Shown here: positions 21,197 through 30,298 of the stretch, piece after piece
Layout of the letters: every line of letters begins with the position of its first letter
Position numbering within the stretch: the stretch's first letter is position 1
Origin: Candidatus Butyricimonas faecavium
GTDB taxonomy: Bacteria > Bacteroidota > Bacteroidia > Bacteroidales > Marinifilaceae
Reading direction: 5' to 3'
Assembly (NCBI GenBank): GCA_944321125.1
Contig: CALUKD010000005.1
Span: forward strand, 62,001 to 126,000
Length of the DNA: 64,000 nt
The notes under the pieces: generated by a model
What the model was told of the DNA's origin: nothing
Seen by the model: the letters and a program-made list of their open reading frames with translations, nothing else
The model's database searches: none
Made by a program: the position numbers and the translations under genes

Positions 21197-21397
21197 TTTT
21201 TATGGTTGTTCCTGTAAAATCATTGATAATAAAATATTTTACTCCTTTTCTCTCGTATCTCCATTAGGCCTACCCTTATTGGTAATAGATATCCGTTAGG
21301 GATTTTCCATATTGTCGATATACCCCGTGATTTTCTCTGTATGCAAGGAATCGACGGGCATTTTGTAAAAAGAAGATTATGGTTAAAATAAAATATT

Positions 21398-21405
21398 TAT
21401 CTTTG
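21398..21405 (+). promoter_or_regulatory. Candidate -7 box for the first sigma/FecR/SusCD module
   Basis: TATCTTTG, a full match to TAnnTTTG, 60 bases before the sigma gene start. A -33 box is not evident. Confidence 0.4.
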
Positions 21406-21464
21406 GAACGGAAGCAAAGAGACAAGGATTAATGTGAAAATGTAAATAAAATGGAAAGATCGAA

Positions 21465-21995
21465 GTGAATAGAGACGAGGGAAAGACTTTTGAGAATCTG
21501 TTTAAAACTCATTATAAAGAGTTGTATGTTCATGCTTTGAGCTTCGTGAGGGATGAAGAGGAGGCAAAAGATATTGTCACGGATGTATATGAATATGTTT
21601 GGAGGCATTTTAACCGTTTGGATTCTTCGGTTCCTTTACGTCCGTTTTTGTACACTTTGGTGCGTTCCCGTTCAATGGATTTTTTAAGGAAAGAGAAAAG
21701 TAAAGAGAAGTTTCTGGCTTATAAAAGTAGATTTCCGGAAGAGGAAGAAGAGTATCAAGATTATGAAGAAATTATTGAGAAGGTGATGAAGTTGATCGAG
21801 GATTTACCGCCTCAAACGGCTAATGTATTCAAAAAATGCTTTATCGAGAGAAAGAAATATCAAGAGGCAGGAGATGAATTGGGGATCTCAATTAACACGA
21901 TTCGATGGCATATAACGAAGGCAATCAGTATATTAAGAGAGAAATTGTCTGATATGGAATTTGTGATGCTGTATGCATTTTTCTTAAAAAAATAA
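21465..21995 (+). CDS. ECF (FecI-type) RNA polymerase sigma-70 factor
   Basis: 176 residues from a GTG start; there is no in-frame ATG upstream and the ATG at 21451 is out of frame. Region 2 (about 8-75: LFKTHYKELYVHALSF, AKDIVTDVYEYVW) and region 4 (about 112-170: LPPQTANVFKKCF, YQEAGDELGISINTIRWHI) are both present, and no other domains. It should direct transcription of the SusCD genes downstream when released by the FecR protein encoded 67 bases after it. Confidence 0.9.
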   Translation: MNRDEGKTFENLFKTHYKELYVHALSFVRDEEEAKDIVTDVYEYVWRHFNRLDSSVPLRPFLYTLVRSRSMDFLRKEKSKEKFLAYKSRFPEEEEEYQDYEEIIEKVMKLIEDLPPQTANVFKKCFIERKKYQEAGDELGISINTIRWHITKAISILREKLSDMEFVMLYAFFLKK

Positions 21996-22062
21996 AAAAT
22001 AATATTTTTATACCCACATCATTTGCCATACTTTACGTGTAATTATAAAATAACGTCAAGCT

Positions 22063-23226
22063 ATGGAGTTTAAAAAGGAAGAAGATCGTTTAAATCGGGT
22101 TATCAGATTACTGAATTCTCCGGAGTTGTTGGAAGATCCCCAGGTACAGGAATGGTTGTCCGAGGATGAGAATCGAAGTCTTTATGAAGAGTGCCGGAGG
22201 TATTTGGAAGCAGGGCTTAGACTGACTGTAGGGGAACGGGTAGATGTCGAGGGAGAGTATCGGAATTTTATCCGGCAGACAAAGGCTAACAGGCGTTCGG
22301 GACGAATTGTTTGGATTTCTGTCGCCGCGGCTGTGATTGTCTTTATTTCTGCCAGTTGGTGGTTGATAGAGAATTCGTTGTCATCGAAAAAACAGGAGAC
22401 GATTCAGGTTGCAGAGCGTGTAGAACCGGGGAAAAAACAAGCGGTGCTGATAACCGAATCCGGAGAAGAGTTTGCATTGGAAGGAGCGGGGATGAGTAAA
22501 GAACTGGGAAAAGGGATCAATGTGAAGTATGATAGTTTGCGAGGGGTTAATTATAATTTATCGAAAGATGCTCCAGTTACTTACCACACGCTTCGGGTTC
22601 CTAAAGGTGGAGAGTATAAATTGACATTGAACGATGGGACTCTCGTGTGGCTGAATTCGGCTTCCGAATTACGTTATCCGACTTCTTTTACCGGGGAGGT
22701 TCGAGAAGTTTTCTTAAAAGGAGAAGGGTATTTTTCTGTGGCTCACGATAAGGAACATCCTTTTATCGTTGTTTCTTCCGATATTTATACACGAGTGTAT
22801 GGGACGGAGTTTAATATTCGTTCTTACGAGGAAAAAGATATTCATGTGACGCTGGTACAGGGACAGGTTTCCGTGAAAAAAACGGAAGATGGCCGGGAGT
22901 ATACCTTAGCTCCGGGTGAGAATGCCCGTTTCAAGGGGAATAGCGAACCGGAGATCACGGAAGTAAATGTGAACAGGTATATTGCTTGGAAGGACGGTTA
23001 TTTTTATTATGAGAATGAACCTCTGGAGGTTATCTTGAATGATTTGAAACGCTGGTATGGTTTTGACATCGTGTACGTGGGAAATAAAGTCAAAGATTAT
23101 CGATTTGAATTATGGGCGGATCGGCATAGCGAGGTGTCCGAGATTGTCGGTTTGTTGATGAAGACCAATCGGGTCGGGATAAAATTGGATGGAAAAACGT
23201 TGATCATTTCTGAAATAAAAAGGTAA
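22063..23226 (+). CDS. FecR-type anti-sigma factor
   Basis: 387 residues. A cytoplasmic N-terminus of about 80 residues would bind the sigma factor. One membrane helix lies at about 82-102. The periplasmic FecR domain (about 180-275: YHTLRVPKGGEYKLTL, DGTLVWLNSASELRYPTSF) and the C-terminal DUF4974 domain (about 315-385: PLEVILNDLKRWYGFDIVY) follow. The FecR domain should contact the STN domain of the SusC encoded 35 bases downstream, completing a signal path from the outer membrane. Confidence 0.92.
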   Translation: MEFKKEEDRLNRVIRLLNSPELLEDPQVQEWLSEDENRSLYEECRRYLEAGLRLTVGERVDVEGEYRNFIRQTKANRRSGRIVWISVAAAVIVFISASWWLIENSLSSKKQETIQVAERVEPGKKQAVLITESGEEFALEGAGMSKELGKGINVKYDSLRGVNYNLSKDAPVTYHTLRVPKGGEYKLTLNDGTLVWLNSASELRYPTSFTGEVREVFLKGEGYFSVAHDKEHPFIVVSSDIYTRVYGTEFNIRSYEEKDIHVTLVQGQVSVKKTEDGREYTLAPGENARFKGNSEPEITEVNVNRYIAWKDGYFYYENEPLEVILNDLKRWYGFDIVYVGNKVKDYRFELWADRHSEVSEIVGLLMKTNRVGIKLDGKTLIISEIKR

Positions 23227-23261
23227 ATAATTGTTTTAATTTATAATCAAAACTTCATTTT

Positions 23262-26200
23262 ATGACAAGACTTTTGAGTAAAAAACGTTCTATTGACAGG
23301 AACGTAAGTAGAAGAATTGCGAAAATGTTCCTGATGCAATTTGTATTTTCCTTGTGTTTTTTCACAAGTATAGCATCCGGATTGACCCAGAATCGGGTGG
23401 TGAGTCTGGATTTTGAAAACGTTGAGTTATCGAAAGCTCTGAAAAGTTTGAGTGAAACGACTAACTGTAAATTTGTTTTTAATTACGATGATTTAACCCC
23501 TTATAAGGTATCTGCTAAACTGAGAGATAAGAGTGTTGAAGAGAGTTTGGATATATTGTTGGCCGGAAAGCCTTTCAAATATAGCCGGGAGGGGGAACTT
23601 ATCGTTATTTCTTATAAGAGTAATGATGAGAAAAAGGTTTACACGGTGAAGGGGGTAGTTAAAGATGAAACCGGTTTGCCTCTTCCTGGGGTGGCCGTTC
23701 TCCAAAAAGGCACGACTATTGGTGCGGCTACCGATGTGGACGGGAATTTTGAACTTAAATTAACGGAAAAAGATGTTGTTTTAGTGTTTTCGTTTATTGG
23801 GATGAAGACAAAAGAATTGTTGTATGACGGTTCGGATAAGTTGCTGGAGGTGACGATGGAGGAAGAAGTTGAGATGTTGGGAGAGGTCGTGGCTACCGGT
23901 TATCAGACCATTTCCCGTGAGCGTTCAACCGGTTCCGTGACTATCTTGAAAGCTGAGGATTTAGGGAAAGTTCAGAGCACGAGTTTAGTTTCTAAAATTG
24001 AGGGGTTGACACCGGGATTGTCTACTTATGGGGGTAATTTGGAGATGCGTGGTACTTCTTCTTTTGCCATCAATTCAACTCCGTTATTAGTTGTGGACGG
24101 TATTGTGATGAACCAGTCATTGAGTTCGCTTAATCCCGATGACGTGGAAACGATAACCGTACTGAAAGATGCGGCGGCTACTTCTTTGTATGGAGTGCGT
24201 GCTTCCAACGGCGTGATTGTGGTAACGACGAAAAAAGGGAAAGGGGATAAAGTGAATGTGGATCTTTCTGCCAGTTTTTATATCAAACCGCTTCCCCGTT
24301 TGAGTTATATGGATTATGCTTCCACGAGCGATATTATTGATTTTGAGTTGGATTTTTTGTTTAATCAGACGGAGTATAAGAATAGTCCGAGCGATTATTT
24401 TACGAATAAAGATGCTTCTAATGCTCCGAAGTCATATACTCGTATTGAACGTTATTACCGGGAACTGTTGGATGGGAATATGACCGAAGCTGAGGTGAAC
24501 AATGCGATCGAGGCGATGCGTAATAACGATTATCGCAAAGAAGCTCAAAAGATATTGTCTCATACGGCTGTAAGTCAAAATTATAATTTGTCGTTGTTAA
24601 AGGGAGGGGAAAAGTCGAATGTGTATTTTTCTTTACGTTATGAGGATAACGGACAATATTTGAGGTCGAATTCTGCCAACCAGTATAGCCTGTATTTTAA
24701 AAACGAATTGAAGTTTGCCGATTGGTTTTCGTTGACTTACGGTTCAAATATTTATATAGCCAAGACGGAGACATCTCAATCCGGGGTTTCTTACTTGGAT
24801 GCGATGCCGTATGAGCAGGTCGTATCAGACGAGGGAAATCCTGTGTATCAATATAAAGAGAACTTTTATCGTGCAATAAAGATAAATGAAACAGAGGGAT
24901 TGGAGTTCATGGGATATAATTTGAAGGAGGAAATGTACAAAAATATGCTCAAGACAAAAAGCGTGTATGTGCGTTTGTTTACGAATGCCGATTTCAAGTT
25001 ATATAAAGGGTTGGATTTAGGTTTAAAATTCCAATACGAGAGAACAAATTCGAATGCCAAGCAGTATGATGAGAAGGATTCTTATAAAATGCGGGATATG
25101 GTGAATCGTTTTGCATCAGGTTCTGTCGGGAATTTTGTTTACAATATTCCGCAAGGCGGGCATTTGGAAGAGAACCATACAGATCAGGAGTTTTTTAATT
25201 TCCGGGCTCAATTAAATTATCAAACGACGATTGCGGAGAAACATGATTTGACGGTATTGGCAGGAGGGGAAATTCGTCAGGACGAATGGAACGGGGCTCA
25301 GAGCGAGCGTTATGGTTATGATGATAAAAAGCTGACTTATAAACAAGTGAACTGGGAGATATTGGCAAAAGACGGGGTTACAGGTCAGTTGACGGATGCT
25401 CTTCAGAATAAATCGGAATTGTTGAATATAACAAATACGAAACATCGTTATGTTTCAGCTTATGCAAATGCCGGATATACGTATGATGCCAAGTATAGTT
25501 TGAATGCCAGTATCCGGGTGGATCAGGCGGATCTTTTCGGAACAGACCCGAAGTATCGTTATCGTCCTTTATGGTCTGTGGGAGCAAGCTGGCTAATGAC
25601 CCGGGAGTCGTTCTTGAATGATATCGAATGGCTGGATATGTTAAAGTTGCGTGCAACTTACGGTATCACCGGTAATGTGGATCAGTCTTCTTCTCCTTAT
25701 TTATTGGGAAATTATCTTAATTCAAATAATACACAGGCTAGTATTACCTTAATTTCTCAGGCTCCGAACAAGATGTTACGTTGGGAAAAAACATCAACGT
25801 TGAATATCGGTATAGATTTCGCTTTGATTGGAAGGTTGAGCGGTTCGTTGGAGTTCTATCGTCGTTATAGTACTGATTTGTTGGCCAATAAAACATTAGA
25901 TCCGTCACTCGGTTTTGAAACGGCCCGGGTGAATAACGGGGCCATGAGGAATACCGGTTTGGAAATATCTGTATCGTACGATTGGTTGAAGAGTGAGGAT
26001 TGGGCTTTGAATACGACATTGACTGCGACTAATAATAAGAATGTGATTAAGAAGGTGGGTTATATTCCTTCTAACGCTATTGATATGTTGGTTTCTCCGG
26101 GAGATAATTATTTGGAAGGAGATACTTATAATTCTATTTACGCTTATCGTTATGCCGGATTGACTGAAACCGGAGATCCTTCCGTGTATGATCAAAACGG

Positions 26201-26762
26201 AGACATTAAGTCTAACGAACCTGTACGTGATATCGCTGCCTTAGTGAATGTCGGACAATTAACCCCGAAATGGAATGGGGCGTTAACGGTAAATTTGAGG
26301 TGGAAAAGTTTGGAGTTTTTCACTAAATTCGTGTATTACACGGGACATTCATTGAGAAATGACGTGACTCCTCTTTATTCTATTTATTCTGATATTACCG
26401 GTAGTATGCATAAAGATATGGTAAATCGTTGGACGGAGACGAATAAAGACACTGATATTCCTGCAATGGGACAATACGGTGCGAATGCAGATCGTAATTA
26501 TCTCTGGAAATATGCCGATACACACGTTTTGAGTGCTTCTTTTATTAAATGTCGTAATATCGGAATTACTTATTCGTTACCCAAAGATTTGGTTAAGAAA
26601 GTGAATTTGCAGAATGTGAGTATCCGGGCTCAAGTGGATAATCCTTTCTATTGGGCAAGTAACGGGGAAGGAATTGATCCGGAATCGTTTAATGCCAATG
26701 CCGGTACACGTACGGAATTGTTGATGCCTACTTATAGTTTCGGTTTGAATATTAATTTCTAA
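23262..26762 (+). CDS. SusC/RagA TonB-dependent outer-membrane transporter with STN domain
   Basis: 1166 residues. A signal sequence (about 20-43) is followed by an STN domain (about 46-117), a CarboxypepD_reg-like domain (about 127-200: GVVKDETGLPLPGV), the TonB-linked plug (about 215-330: GEVVATGYQ, LKDAAATSLYGVRASNGVI) and a 22-strand barrel ending in the aromatic NINF. SusC proteins import oligosaccharides or peptides with the lid lipoprotein SusD. The STN domain marks it as a transducer that also signals to FecR. The substrate cannot be read from the sequence. Confidence 0.95.
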   Translation: MTRLLSKKRSIDRNVSRRIAKMFLMQFVFSLCFFTSIASGLTQNRVVSLDFENVELSKALKSLSETTNCKFVFNYDDLTPYKVSAKLRDKSVEESLDILLAGKPFKYSREGELIVISYKSNDEKKVYTVKGVVKDETGLPLPGVAVLQKGTTIGAATDVDGNFELKLTEKDVVLVFSFIGMKTKELLYDGSDKLLEVTMEEEVEMLGEVVATGYQTISRERSTGSVTILKAEDLGKVQSTSLVSKIEGLTPGLSTYGGNLEMRGTSSFAINSTPLLVVDGIVMNQSLSSLNPDDVETITVLKDAAATSLYGVRASNGVIVVTTKKGKGDKVNVDLSASFYIKPLPRLSYMDYASTSDIIDFELDFLFNQTEYKNSPSDYFTNKDASNAPKSYTRIERYYRELLDGNMTEAEVNNAIEAMRNNDYRKEAQKILSHTAVSQNYNLSLLKGGEKSNVYFSLRYEDNGQYLRSNSANQYSLYFKNELKFADWFSLTYGSNIYIAKTETSQSGVSYLDAMPYEQVVSDEGNPVYQYKENFYRAIKINETEGLEFMGYNLKEEMYKNMLKTKSVYVRLFTNADFKLYKGLDLGLKFQYERTNSNAKQYDEKDSYKMRDMVNRFASGSVGNFVYNIPQGGHLEENHTDQEFFNFRAQLNYQTTIAEKHDLTVLAGGEIRQDEWNGAQSERYGYDDKKLTYKQVNWEILAKDGVTGQLTDALQNKSELLNITNTKHRYVSAYANAGYTYDAKYSLNASIRVDQADLFGTDPKYRYRPLWSVGASWLMTRESFLNDIEWLDMLKLRATYGITGNVDQSSSPYLLGNYLNSNNTQASITLISQAPNKMLRWEKTSTLNIGIDFALIGRLSGSLEFYRRYSTDLLANKTLDPSLGFETARVNNGAMRNTGLEISVSYDWLKSEDWALNTTLTATNNKNVIKKVGYIPSNAIDMLVSPGDNYLEGDTYNSIYAYRYAGLTETGDPSVYDQNGDIKSNEPVRDIAALVNVGQLTPKWNGALTVNLRWKSLEFFTKFVYYTGHSLRNDVTPLYSIYSDITGSMHKDMVNRWTETNKDTDIPAMGQYGANADRNYLWKYADTHVLSASFIKCRNIGITYSLPKDLVKKVNLQNVSIRAQVDNPFYWASNGEGIDPESFNANAGTRTELLMPTYSFGLNINF

Positions 26763-26774
26763 TTGATTGGATAT

Positions 26775-28205
26775 ATGAAAAAATATATAGTAATTATATG
26801 GTTATCTTTGACGATGGGTTTGATGTCTTGCGATGACTATTTGGATTTGGTTCCTAGAGGGGAAGCCGTATTGAATACAACGGACGATTATTTGGGATTG
26901 GTCGAATCCTTGACTCCTTCTTATCCAATGACGTCTTTCTGGTATATGGCAAACGAGATTACTTATTATAAAAAGGCCGATTTGGAGTCTTACCTGTATC
27001 CTTTGTATTCCATTGGTTTCTTTTGGGATGAGAGTGCTGATCGTTATAATTATACGGTAGATGGTGATATCGCAGATTTATATTCAGAGTGTTATTCCAG
27101 AATAGCTTCGTATAATGTCGTGGTGGAGAATATGGATGATGCAGACGGGCCCGAGTCCGACAAGAAGTTGGGTATTGCACAGGCTAAAATAATGCGTGCC
27201 TATAATTATTTCTTTCTTATCAATACTTTTGCCAAGCCTTATAAAAAGGAAACGGCGGCAACGGATATGGGGATTATTGTGCATAAAAAGTTTGATTTGG
27301 AGGCTGAAAGTAAACAATATACGGTACAGGAAGTATATGATTTTATCGAACAAGATATAAAAGAGGCTTTGGCCGATTTGCCGGATCAGGCATTGAATTC
27401 TTATCGTCCGACCAAGAGTTTCGGTTATGCTTTGAAGGCTAAAGTGCATTTGTATAAAGGAGAGATTGATTTGGCGTTAGAGGCTGCTTTGAATGCTTTG
27501 AAAACGAATTACCACAAATTGTGGAATATGAACAAAATGTATGAAGAGGCAATAGCAAACAATCCTAATTTACCGTCAATGCCGACTTTGTGGGGGACTA
27601 CTGCTTCTTTTGAAGATTCTGATCCGGAACATTTGTTGTATCAGTTTGCAAATACGAGTACAGATCCTTATCCGCAATACGTTCGTAAGGAGGTGATTGA
27701 TTTGTATGATAAAAATAATGATTTGCGTTATATCACTTGCTGGGCTTATTATATGCCGGCCCGTCCTACGGCAGAAACCGGATGCGTTATGTTCGGGAGT
27801 ACGAAAGTGAAATGGAATCCGGGCGGTATGCGTTTGTCTGAGGTGTATTTAATGATAGCGGAGTGTTATGCACGGAAAGGCGATAAAGATAACGCCATGA
27901 AATATTTGAATGATTTATATCGGAACCGGGTGAAAACTGGAACTCCGGAATTGATTGCCAGTGATGCCGATGAAGCGTTTAAGTTGATTCGAGAGGAGCG
28001 GAAGAGAGAATTGGTCTTAACTTATAATGGTTTCTTCGATATGAGACGTTTCTGTACAGAGTTTAATGAAACTTTGACGAAGACTTATGTTAACGAGGCC
28101 GGAGAGACTAAAGTCTATACTTTAAAACCTGATTCTCCTTTGTTAGTATGGCCTTTCCCGGCTAAAGCAATGGAAACAAGTGACTTGGTTCAAAATACGA
28201 AGTAG
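26775..28205 (+). CDS. SusD/RagB-type surface lipoprotein
   Basis: 476 residues from the ATG at 26775; an in-frame TTG 12 bases earlier is a poor start. The lipobox is LMSC, followed by the usual SusD opening CDDYLDLVPRGEAVLNT. TPR-like helices (AYNYFFLINTFAKPY) and the C-terminal RagB/SusD block (LRYI, LSEVYLMIAECYARKGD, IREERKRELVL, FFDMRRF) are all present. It closes over the SusC barrel and binds the ligand. It starts 12 bases after the SusC stop. Confidence 0.94.
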   Translation: MKKYIVIIWLSLTMGLMSCDDYLDLVPRGEAVLNTTDDYLGLVESLTPSYPMTSFWYMANEITYYKKADLESYLYPLYSIGFFWDESADRYNYTVDGDIADLYSECYSRIASYNVVVENMDDADGPESDKKLGIAQAKIMRAYNYFFLINTFAKPYKKETAATDMGIIVHKKFDLEAESKQYTVQEVYDFIEQDIKEALADLPDQALNSYRPTKSFGYALKAKVHLYKGEIDLALEAALNALKTNYHKLWNMNKMYEEAIANNPNLPSMPTLWGTTASFEDSDPEHLLYQFANTSTDPYPQYVRKEVIDLYDKNNDLRYITCWAYYMPARPTAETGCVMFGSTKVKWNPGGMRLSEVYLMIAECYARKGDKDNAMKYLNDLYRNRVKTGTPELIASDADEAFKLIREERKRELVLTYNGFFDMRRFCTEFNETLTKTYVNEAGETKVYTLKPDSPLLVWPFPAKAMETSDLVQNTK

Positions 28206-28213
28206 TGTCCCAT

Positions 28214-29587
28214 ATGAATAAAATATGTTATATGTTCTTGATATTAGCGGTTCTGGCTTTTGCCGGAACCGGATGTCAGGATACGAAAATAGAGACTGGC
28301 ACACGGGTTGTTTTTAATAACACGATAGAAGGTAATTTCTTTTTCCAACCGGAGAGTAAAACGACTTATGACAAGGTGGTGGCGGATTCAACGGGGAAAT
28401 ATCAGTTTGCGGCCGAAATCCAAGAACCGACTTTTTTTCGTTACGTGGGGGTAAAGCAAAGTTTTTATTCCGTGTATCTGACTCCAGGGGCTAATATAGA
28501 GATTGTCGAGGGAGAGAATGGCGTTGTATTTAAAGGAGATTGGGCGGCAGAAAATACTTTTTTGGCTCAAAACCGGTATATCGGGGTTTCGAAAGAAGGT
28601 GTTGAAATGTATTCTGCTGAATGGTTGGAAATGAATTTTGACGAAATCAACCGACTGATTACTGCGTTGGAGACTTCGGGGCTTGATAAAGAGTTTATTC
28701 ACCTTCAGAGTTTGAAGTATAAATATGATTTTTATGATCAATTGTTTTCCGGACCGGCAAATGCAAGGATGTTTGCACGTATGAATGTAGAGTTACCGGA
28801 ACATTACTACGACTTTGTGAAGAATATGACTTTTGTCGATTCGGCTATCGTGCAGATGCCTAAATGGTTTACTGTTATGTTGGGATGTTTTGAACGAATG
28901 GAAAAAGAGGGTTGGATTGAAGTATCTCCGGAGCATTATATGGAAATTTATGCTCGAAAGATTGAGAATGAAAAAGTACGTTCTATGTTTTTGGTAAAAT
29001 TACTGGAACAAACTTTACAGAAAGGGTTTTCGGATGATTTTCCCGTTTATCTGGCAAGTGTTCGGCCATTTATAACGAATACGGCTACATTGAAGGAGTT
29101 ACCTGCTCTTGAAGCTCGTTATCAAACTTTGCGCGAAACTCATAAAGCGATATTGAGGGGGAAGATGGCACCGGAGTTTAAGGCTGTGGATATAAATGGA
29201 AAAGAGTATTCCTCTGCTGATTTCAAAGGGAAAATTCAAGTGTTGGATTTCTGGTTTACAGGATGTGTCCCATGTCGGGCTGAAATGCCTTACATGGAAA
29301 AGATTGCCGAAGAGATGAAAAATTATCCGATTGTGTTCATTTCTTTGTCTGTCGATACCGGAGACGAATTATTGGCTCTTTGGAGAGAGATGGTGAAAAA
29401 TAAGAAAGGGGCCGAGTTGCAATTAAATGTGCCGGGTGGCTTTAAGTCTGATCTGGTTAAAAAGTATTTGATCCGTGGGGTTCCTCGTATTGTCATCGTG
29501 GATAAGGAGGGAAAAATTGTGGATGCGAATGCGAAACGTCCTTCGGATCCTAAATTGAAAGTACGGTTGAAACAGTTGGTGGGATAA
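28214..29587 (+). CDS. TlpA/ResA-like thioredoxin-fold lipoprotein
   Basis: 457 residues from the ATG at 28214. The lipobox AGTGC gives an envelope lipoprotein. Residues 25-120 resemble a DUF4369-like beta domain, a helical middle follows, and the C-terminal 140 residues are a thioredoxin-like domain (APEFKAVDINGKEYSSADFKG) with the active-site pair CVPC (Cys351, Cys354) and the cis-Pro in RGVPRIVIVD. It should reduce or exchange disulphides outside the cytoplasm. It is the last gene of the first SusCD operon, 8 bases after SusD, so it probably acts on the imported ligand or on the transporter itself. Confidence 0.87.
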   Translation: MNKICYMFLILAVLAFAGTGCQDTKIETGTRVVFNNTIEGNFFFQPESKTTYDKVVADSTGKYQFAAEIQEPTFFRYVGVKQSFYSVYLTPGANIEIVEGENGVVFKGDWAAENTFLAQNRYIGVSKEGVEMYSAEWLEMNFDEINRLITALETSGLDKEFIHLQSLKYKYDFYDQLFSGPANARMFARMNVELPEHYYDFVKNMTFVDSAIVQMPKWFTVMLGCFERMEKEGWIEVSPEHYMEIYARKIENEKVRSMFLVKLLEQTLQKGFSDDFPVYLASVRPFITNTATLKELPALEARYQTLRETHKAILRGKMAPEFKAVDINGKEYSSADFKGKIQVLDFWFTGCVPCRAEMPYMEKIAEEMKNYPIVFISLSVDTGDELLALWREMVKNKKGAELQLNVPGGFKSDLVKKYLIRGVPRIVIVDKEGKIVDANAKRPSDPKLKVRLKQLVG

Positions 29588-29630
29588 TTGTTAAATGGAT
29601 ATAAAGTATTAATTTATTATACATACGAAG

Positions 29631-29664
29631 AATCTGTCGAGTGTTATGCTTGACAGATTTTTTT
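29631..29664 (+). terminator. Rho-independent terminator of the first SusCD operon
   Basis: The arms AATCTGTC and GACAGATT flank a loop of about 13 bases and run into seven T. It lies between the TlpA-like gene and the convergent recR. Confidence 0.82.
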
Positions 29665-29676
29665 GTTACACGGGAA

Positions 29677-30294
29677 TTATCCATCCAGACTGAACTTTAC
29701 ACGGTTGATAAGGGAACGTCCGAGCGTGAGTTCATCGGTGTATTCCAAATCGTTACCGATAGCAATACCTTTGGCTAGTGTGCTGACGAGTAGCTCTTCT
29801 TTACGGGGGAGTTTTTTGTAAATGTAGTATCCGGTAGTGTCACCTTCGATAGTGGCACGCAAAGCAAAAATGATTTCTTTTATAGCGGGATTGGCTACTC
29901 GTTCGAGTAGCGTGTTGATGTGCAGATCAGAAGGCCCAATGCCGTCCATGGGGGAGATGATGCCTCCCAGTACGTGATAGAGGCCGTGGTATTGCCCTGT
30001 AGCTTCAAGGGACATGATATCTTTGATATTTTCAACAACACATATTGTTTGTATATCCCGTTTCGGGTCGGAGCAAATTTCGCAAGTGTCGCTGTCGGAG
30101 ATGTTATGACAAAATCGACACTCTTGGATTGATTCTTTCAGGGCGGTGATGCTGTCTGTAAATTGCTTTACTTCTTCAGGACTTTGGCGAAGCATATGCA
30201 GCACGTAGCGTAAAGCTGTTTTACGTCCAATGCCCGGAAGGGAAGCGAATTGTTCTACCGCTTTTTCCAATAGTCTGGAAGATAAGGATTGCAT
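29677..30294 (-). CDS. recR: Recombination mediator RecR
   Basis: 205 residues, full length. The order is helix-hairpin-helix (LPGIGRKTALRYVLHML), four-Cys zinc finger (CRFCHNISDSDTCEIC, about 57-72), TOPRIM domain (about 80-175, ICVVENIKDIMSLE) and the C-terminal Walker-B-like tail. With RecF/RecO it loads RecA onto gapped DNA. It sits 4 bases after recJ on the same strand, which joins two parts of the same gap-repair pathway in one operon. Confidence 0.96.
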   Translation of the reverse strand: MQSLSSRLLEKAVEQFASLPGIGRKTALRYVLHMLRQSPEEVKQFTDSITALKESIQECRFCHNISDSDTCEICSDPKRDIQTICVVENIKDIMSLEATGQYHGLYHVLGGIISPMDGIGPSDLHINTLLERVANPAIKEIIFALRATIEGDTTGYYIYKKLPRKEELLVSTLAKGIAIGNDLEYTDELTLGRSLINRVKFSLDG

Positions 30295-30298
30295 AGAT